This document shows positions 60,651 through 64,000 of a stretch of DNA of 64,000 nucleotides, in pieces. The position numbers were made by a program, and so were the translations under genes. Source of the stretch: CAWAND01 sp963807065 (GTDB lineage: Bacteria; Chloroflexota; Anaerolineae; Anaerolineales; E44-bin32); contig CAWDZQ010000003.1 in assembly GCA_963807065.1 (NCBI GenBank), forward strand, positions 1,364,001-1,428,000. Reading direction: 5' to 3'. Below the pieces are notes generated by a model. The model saw only the letters and a program-made list of their open reading frames with translations. It did not search any database and was not told the origin of the DNA. Positions within the stretch are counted from its first letter, which is position 1; every line of letters begins with the position of its first letter.

Positions 60651-61569
60651 ATGCAACCAGCCTTTGAGTGGCTGATCATCGATGACGAAGTGGCCGCCGC
60701 GGTGGACGGCGGCCAGCCGGTGGTGGCCCTCGAGTTCGACCGTCATCACCCACGGCCTGCCTCGCCCGGTCAACTTTGAATTGGCGTGCGAATTGGAGTC
60801 CATCGTCCGCAGGGGTGGAGCCGTGCCCGCCACGGTGGCGGTCATCCGCGGGCGGGTCCGGCTGGGGCTGCCACGGGCGGAACTCGAGCGCCTGGCGTTG
60901 TCGGCCTCACCGATGAAACTCAGCCGACGGGAGCTGGCGGCCGCCATCGCCCGGGGATCCGACGGCGGTACAACCGTAGCCGCCACCGCCTTCATCGCCC
61001 GGCGGGCCGGCGTCCGCGTCTTTGCCACCGGCGGAATCGGCGGGGTGCATCGCGGTCAGAGCGGGGACGTGTCGGCCGACCTCCCGGCGTTGGCCGACAC
61101 CCCTATCGGCGTGGTCTGCGCCGGAGCCAAAGCCATCCTTGACCTGCCCAGGACGCTCGAATGGCTGGAAACAGGGGGTGTGCCGGTTCTGGGTTGGAAG
61201 ACGGACGAGTTTCCCGCTTTCGTCAGTCGATCCAGCGGGCTGCCCGTACCCGTGCGCGTCGACGACATCGAAACCGCAGCTGCCATAGCTCGGGCCCACT
61301 GGGCTTTAGGACTACGGAGCGCCGTCTTGTTGACGGCGCCTTGCCCAGAGGAATCGGCGCTCCCGTATGATGTGATGCGAGACGCGCTGCTGACCGCCGA
61401 GTCCCAAGCGCAGGCAGAAGGGGTCTCCGGCGGATCGCTGACACCCTTCCTTCTGTCAGCCGTGAGCGAACTGACGTCTGGCGCCAGCCTGCGGGCCAAC
61501 CTGGCCCTGCTGCGCAACAACGCCAGACTGGCGGCGGCGTGGGCGGCGGCCATGATCCCGGCGCGTTGA
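60651..61569 (+). pseudogene. psuG: Pseudouridine-5'-phosphate glycosidase, frameshifted near the N-terminus
   Basis: The enzyme splits pseudouridine 5'-phosphate into uracil and ribose 5-phosphate. The ATG at 60651 opens MQPAFEWLIIDDEVAAAVDG to VALE, after which this frame leaves the family. With one T removed at 60735/60736 the frame continues as STVITHGLPRPVNFELACEL and runs to 61569 with all PsuG landmarks (GGAVPATVAVIRGRVRLGL, FATGGIGGVHRG, VCAGAKAILDLPRTLEWL, GWKTDEFPAF). The break removes only the first 28 codons, but the active-site region begins right there. Decay or a sequence error are both possible. Confidence 0.85.
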
Positions 61570-62222
61570 TCACCGAGCCGCAACCAGCACCTGGCACGTC
61601 GCCTTTGGCCTCCAGGGCCCAGCGGTGAAACGCATATACCCCAAGGCGCCGTTCTCGGAACCGCCGCTCCTCATCGCCCGGTCTGAAGGATTTCTCGGCC
61701 GGCTTCGCCTGCCTCGAAATGACATGCAGGGTGCGCCCAGCACTTCGTTCACAGCACCGAGCGCCGAGCGCTCGACGAAGCCTGGAACCGCAGAGATCAC
61801 GCCACGCGCGGGCACAGCTTGATTAGTGGAACCAACCGGACATCAAGAAGTGTCGATCCTCAGGTGATGACGAGAGGGTCTGGGGAAGATCTCCTCTGCC
61901 CTCGGCAAGCAGCCCGAGCAAGGGAATGGGCAGGTGAAACCCCCTGTGGGGGAGCCTGGACGGGAGGTGACAAGGAGCCGCGCCCCGTGGCTGGCGCCTA
62001 GCTCAGATCGGCCGATTAGCGCTTCTGGCCGTTGTGACTCCGATCCGTCCGGCACCCGGGCAAGGCCCTGCGGATGGTTCGGTCGACCGGCACCCTTGAA
62101 CTAACCCAAGGCAAGCCCAAGGTCTGAGCATGTGCGTCTGTGCTGGGGACCGAAGGTTGGACGCGACCCCGGCGTGTGTTAGAATGCCGACACCGCCAGC
62201 AAATGCGGTTGGAGGCCCCGGT
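61570..62222. other. Intergenic region with REP-like fragment
   Basis: No gene is recognised in these 650 bases. Around 61687-61725, GGATTTCTCGG and CCTCGAAATGACA resemble a short dispersed repeat common in many bacterial genomes. The promoter of the DUF151 gene is at the right end. The middle is GC-rich with several small stems and no family match. Confidence 0.4.
62158..62185 (+). promoter_or_regulatory. Promoter of the DUF151 gene
   Basis: TTGGAC (62158-62163), 16 bases, TAGAAT (62180-62185); the leader to the ATG at 62223 is about 30 bases and includes a GGAGG ribosome site. Confidence 0.6.
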
Positions 62223-62744
62223 ATGGTCGAGGTTGAAATAGACAGCATTCGGGTCAGTCTGATGTCCCAACATCGGATTGTGATCCTCAAGGACAGCCGA
62301 TCCGAACGCTTCCTACCCATATGGATCGGGCCCTATGAAGCCGAGGCCATCACGGTCAGCTTGCAGGAGATGGAAGTCGCCCGTCCGCTGACCCACGACC
62401 TGCTCCGCAACATCCTCCAGACCCTCGGCGCCGAAGTCCAGCGTGTCAACATCACCGAATTGAAAGACGACGTGTTCTACGCCCGTATCATCATCACCGT
62501 CAATGGCGAGGAGATGGAGATCAACTCCCGCCCTTCCGACGCCCTGGCTCTCGCTGTGCGTGTGCACGTCCCCATTTATGTCGACGAATCCGTCATGGAA
62601 GAAGCGGCTGCCGAACCCGAGACCTCGGTTGAGGGTGAGGAACCGGCCGAAGAGATGGATGAAGAACGCCTTGAGGTGTTCAAGGATTTCGTCGACTCGC
62701 TCGACCTGGACGACATGGACACCGGGAGCGACTCGGACGAGTGA
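62223..62744 (+). CDS. DUF151 bifunctional nuclease family protein
   Basis: The 173-residue protein has the DUF151 core: MVEVEIDSIRVSLMSQHRIV, LPIWIGPYEAEAITVSLQ, RPLTHDLLRNILQTLGA and INSRPSDALALAVRVHVPIY. Members have been reported with nuclease activity in plants and are near-universal in Thermotogae, Chloroflexota and Actinobacteria, but the physiological role is unclear. GGAGG lies seven bases before the ATG at 62223. The C-terminal 45 residues form an acidic tail rich in Glu and Asp. It precedes dnaB by 94 bases. Confidence 0.9.
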   Translation: MVEVEIDSIRVSLMSQHRIVILKDSRSERFLPIWIGPYEAEAITVSLQEMEVARPLTHDLLRNILQTLGAEVQRVNITELKDDVFYARIIITVNGEEMEINSRPSDALALAVRVHVPIYVDESVMEEAAAEPETSVEGEEPAEEMDEERLEVFKDFVDSLDLDDMDTGSDSDE

Positions 62745-62838
62745 CCGGCCCCTTTTGGGTATCTTGAAGCTACTCCATCAACCCAGCTTTTCGCATGCGT
62801 AGGCCGGGTCCTGCCCGGCACAGTTCAACGGACTCCCG

Positions 62839-64000
62839 ATGAGCGACGAATCCTTTCCCCCACCGATTTCCCCCGGCAGCTCCGACGGCGGTCGCCCCGA
62901 AGGCGGCATGCCGTATCACCGCGAGGCGGAAGAAGCCGTCTTGGGCTCGGTGATGGTCAACCCCGAGGCCTTCTACGATGTCGCCCACTTCCTCACCGCC
63001 GACGATTTCTTCTTGCACCGCAACCGCTGGGTCTGGGAGGCCTTTAACAGCCTGCACGACCAGCGTCGCCCAGTCGACTTCCTGACCGTCTCCGAGGAGC
63101 TCGACCGCCTCGGCCATCTGGACGAAGTCGGCGGAGCGGCTTACCTGACCTCACTGATCAACAACGTACCCACGTCGCTGCACGCCGAAGCCTACGGCGA
63201 GCTGGTGGCGGAGACCGCCACGCGCCGGCGCCTGCTTGATGCCGCCAACCAGATCGCCCGGTTGGCCTACCAATCAGAGACGCTGATCGACGAGGTAGTC
63301 AACGACGCTGAGAAAGCGGTCTTCGGAGTCAGCGAACGTCGGCTGACCCACCAGCTGCAACCGATCAAGCAGGTCCTGAGCGAGTATTACGACCGGGTGG
63401 ATTATCTGGCCCGCCACAGGGATGAGACGATCGGGGTGCCGACCGGCTTCATCGACCTGGACCGCCTCTTAGGCGGCATGCAGCCGAGCGATCTGTTAAT
63501 CATCGCCGGCCGTCCCGGCCAGGGAAAGTCCGGCTTTTGTCTTTCGGCGGCCAAGAATGCCAGTCAGCTCCACAAGAAGAACGTGGCCGTCTTCTCGATG
63601 GAGATGTCCAACGAACAACTCGTCCAGCGCCTGGTGGCCCAGGAAACCGGCATCGACGCGCAGCGCCTGCGGTTGGCGGATATTCAAGACCAGGAATGGC
63701 CCCTCTTCACGCAGGCGGTCAGCACTTTGAGCGACACGCACATCTTCCTGGACGACACCCCGGCCATCACGCCGCTTCAGCTGCGCACCAAGTGCCGCAG
63801 GTTGCACATGGAGTACGGGTTGGACCTGATCATCATCGACTACCTTCAGTTGATGACCGGTGATTCGCGGATGGACAACCGCGTCCAGGAGGTCTCGTAC
63901 ATTTCGCGCAATCTGAAAGTCTTGGCCCGTGAACTCAACGTACCTGTGCTGGCCGCCGCGCAGCTGTCGCGCGCCGTCGAACAGCGCGCCGACAAGCGCC
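62839..64000 (+). CDS. dnaB: Replicative DNA helicase DnaB (cut by the window end)
   Basis: From the ATG at 62839 the frame is open for 387 codons to the window edge. The N-terminal domain has PYHREAEEAVLGSVMVNPEA and GGAAYLTSLINNVPTS. The RecA-like domain has TGFIDLDRLLGGMQPSDLLI, Walker A IIAGRPGQGKSGF, VAVFSMEMSNEQLVQRL and Walker B LDLIIIDYLQLMTG. Most DnaB proteins have G-R-P-S-M-G-K-T in Walker A; here it is G-R-P-G-Q-G-K-S. No intein is seen in this part. The last C-terminal motifs lie outside. Confidence 0.95.
   Translation, partial: MSDESFPPPISPGSSDGGRPEGGMPYHREAEEAVLGSVMVNPEAFYDVAHFLTADDFFLHRNRWVWEAFNSLHDQRRPVDFLTVSEELDRLGHLDEVGGAAYLTSLINNVPTSLHAEAYGELVAETATRRRLLDAANQIARLAYQSETLIDEVVNDAEKAVFGVSERRLTHQLQPIKQVLSEYYDRVDYLARHRDETIGVPTGFIDLDRLLGGMQPSDLLIIAGRPGQGKSGFCLSAAKNASQLHKKNVAVFSMEMSNEQLVQRLVAQETGIDAQRLRLADIQDQEWPLFTQAVSTLSDTHIFLDDTPAITPLQLRTKCRRLHMEYGLDLIIIDYLQLMTGDSRMDNRVQEVSYISRNLKVLARELNVPVLAAAQLSRAVEQRADKR

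Overview
The window looks like a piece of a high-GC chromosome from the phylum Chloroflexota, probably class Anaerolineae. This is inference. It rests on the secreted proteins with long Thr/Pro linkers, on a short FLPIV-type motif ahead of one such linker (a pattern I associate with Anaerolineae secreted proteins), on two sortases, on an ECF cobalt/nickel transporter, and on an overall gene set without a close proteobacterial or firmicute layout. No rRNA, tRNA, CRISPR array, prophage or intact transposase was recognised.

Region 1 (1-22463, all minus strand) is a large surface-polysaccharide locus. Reading in the direction of transcription, it holds a nucleotide-sugar dehydrogenase, a UDP-glucuronate-epimerase-like enzyme, a Wzx-type flippase, a GT4 glycosyltransferase and two polytopic membrane proteins. 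Next come gmd, a GT2 glycosyltransferase, an LPG-synthase-like membrane protein and another polytopic protein. After those come a MarR-like regulator, GDP-fucose synthase, a Wzm/Wzt ABC exporter, a capsule-synthesis protein, a methyltransferase, a PseB-type dehydratase, an RmlD-like reductase, a NeuB-type synthase and a cut-off glycosyltransferase. Most genes overlap as ATGA or abut. The regulator gene and gmd carry the same operator, ATTCA-N5-TGAAT, placed over their -10 boxes. The two halves of the GDP-fucose pathway therefore appear to be under one repressor.

Region 2 (22497-37473) is housekeeping. tsaE-tsaB-rimI-udg lies directly upstream of the polysaccharide locus and may be transcribed into it. 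It is followed by a phosphoesterase, a DUF4349 lipoprotein with a strong terminator, phoU, an esterase lipoprotein, tsaC-prmC-prfA, a class D-like sortase, ygfZ, a low-molecular-weight phosphatase fused by overlap to a fructosamine-kinase-like gene, a saccharopine-dehydrogenase-like oxidoreductase and an NAD-dependent epimerase.

Region 3 (37664-45663) holds a secreted lytic-transglycosylase-like protein, a CheY-like receiver, a roadblock/LC7 protein, a thioredoxin-VKOR fusion, a CPBP protease-SdpR-SdpI operon, a SUMF1-fold lipoprotein and another lipoprotein.

Region 4 (45736-53048) is the accessory part. comM is broken by one frameshift. About 5 kb further on lies a decayed direct repeat of its 3' end. 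Between the two copies are a LamG-domain secreted protein, about 1.2 kb of anonymous DNA, a DUF3494 (ice-binding-like) protein ending in an LPDTG sorting signal, and its adjacent lipoprotein sortase. A LuxR-family C-terminal fragment sits next to the remnant.

Region 5 (53049-64000) holds cbiM-cbiQ-cbiO divergent from a Fur-family regulator across a shared inverted repeat. An operon of two SPFH-like proteins, a PfkB-type kinase and psuG follows, then a DUF151 protein and the start of dnaB. The second SPFH gene and psuG each carry a single-base frameshift, as does comM. Three indels in 15 kb and none recognised in the first 45 kb suggest local decay or local sequencing error.
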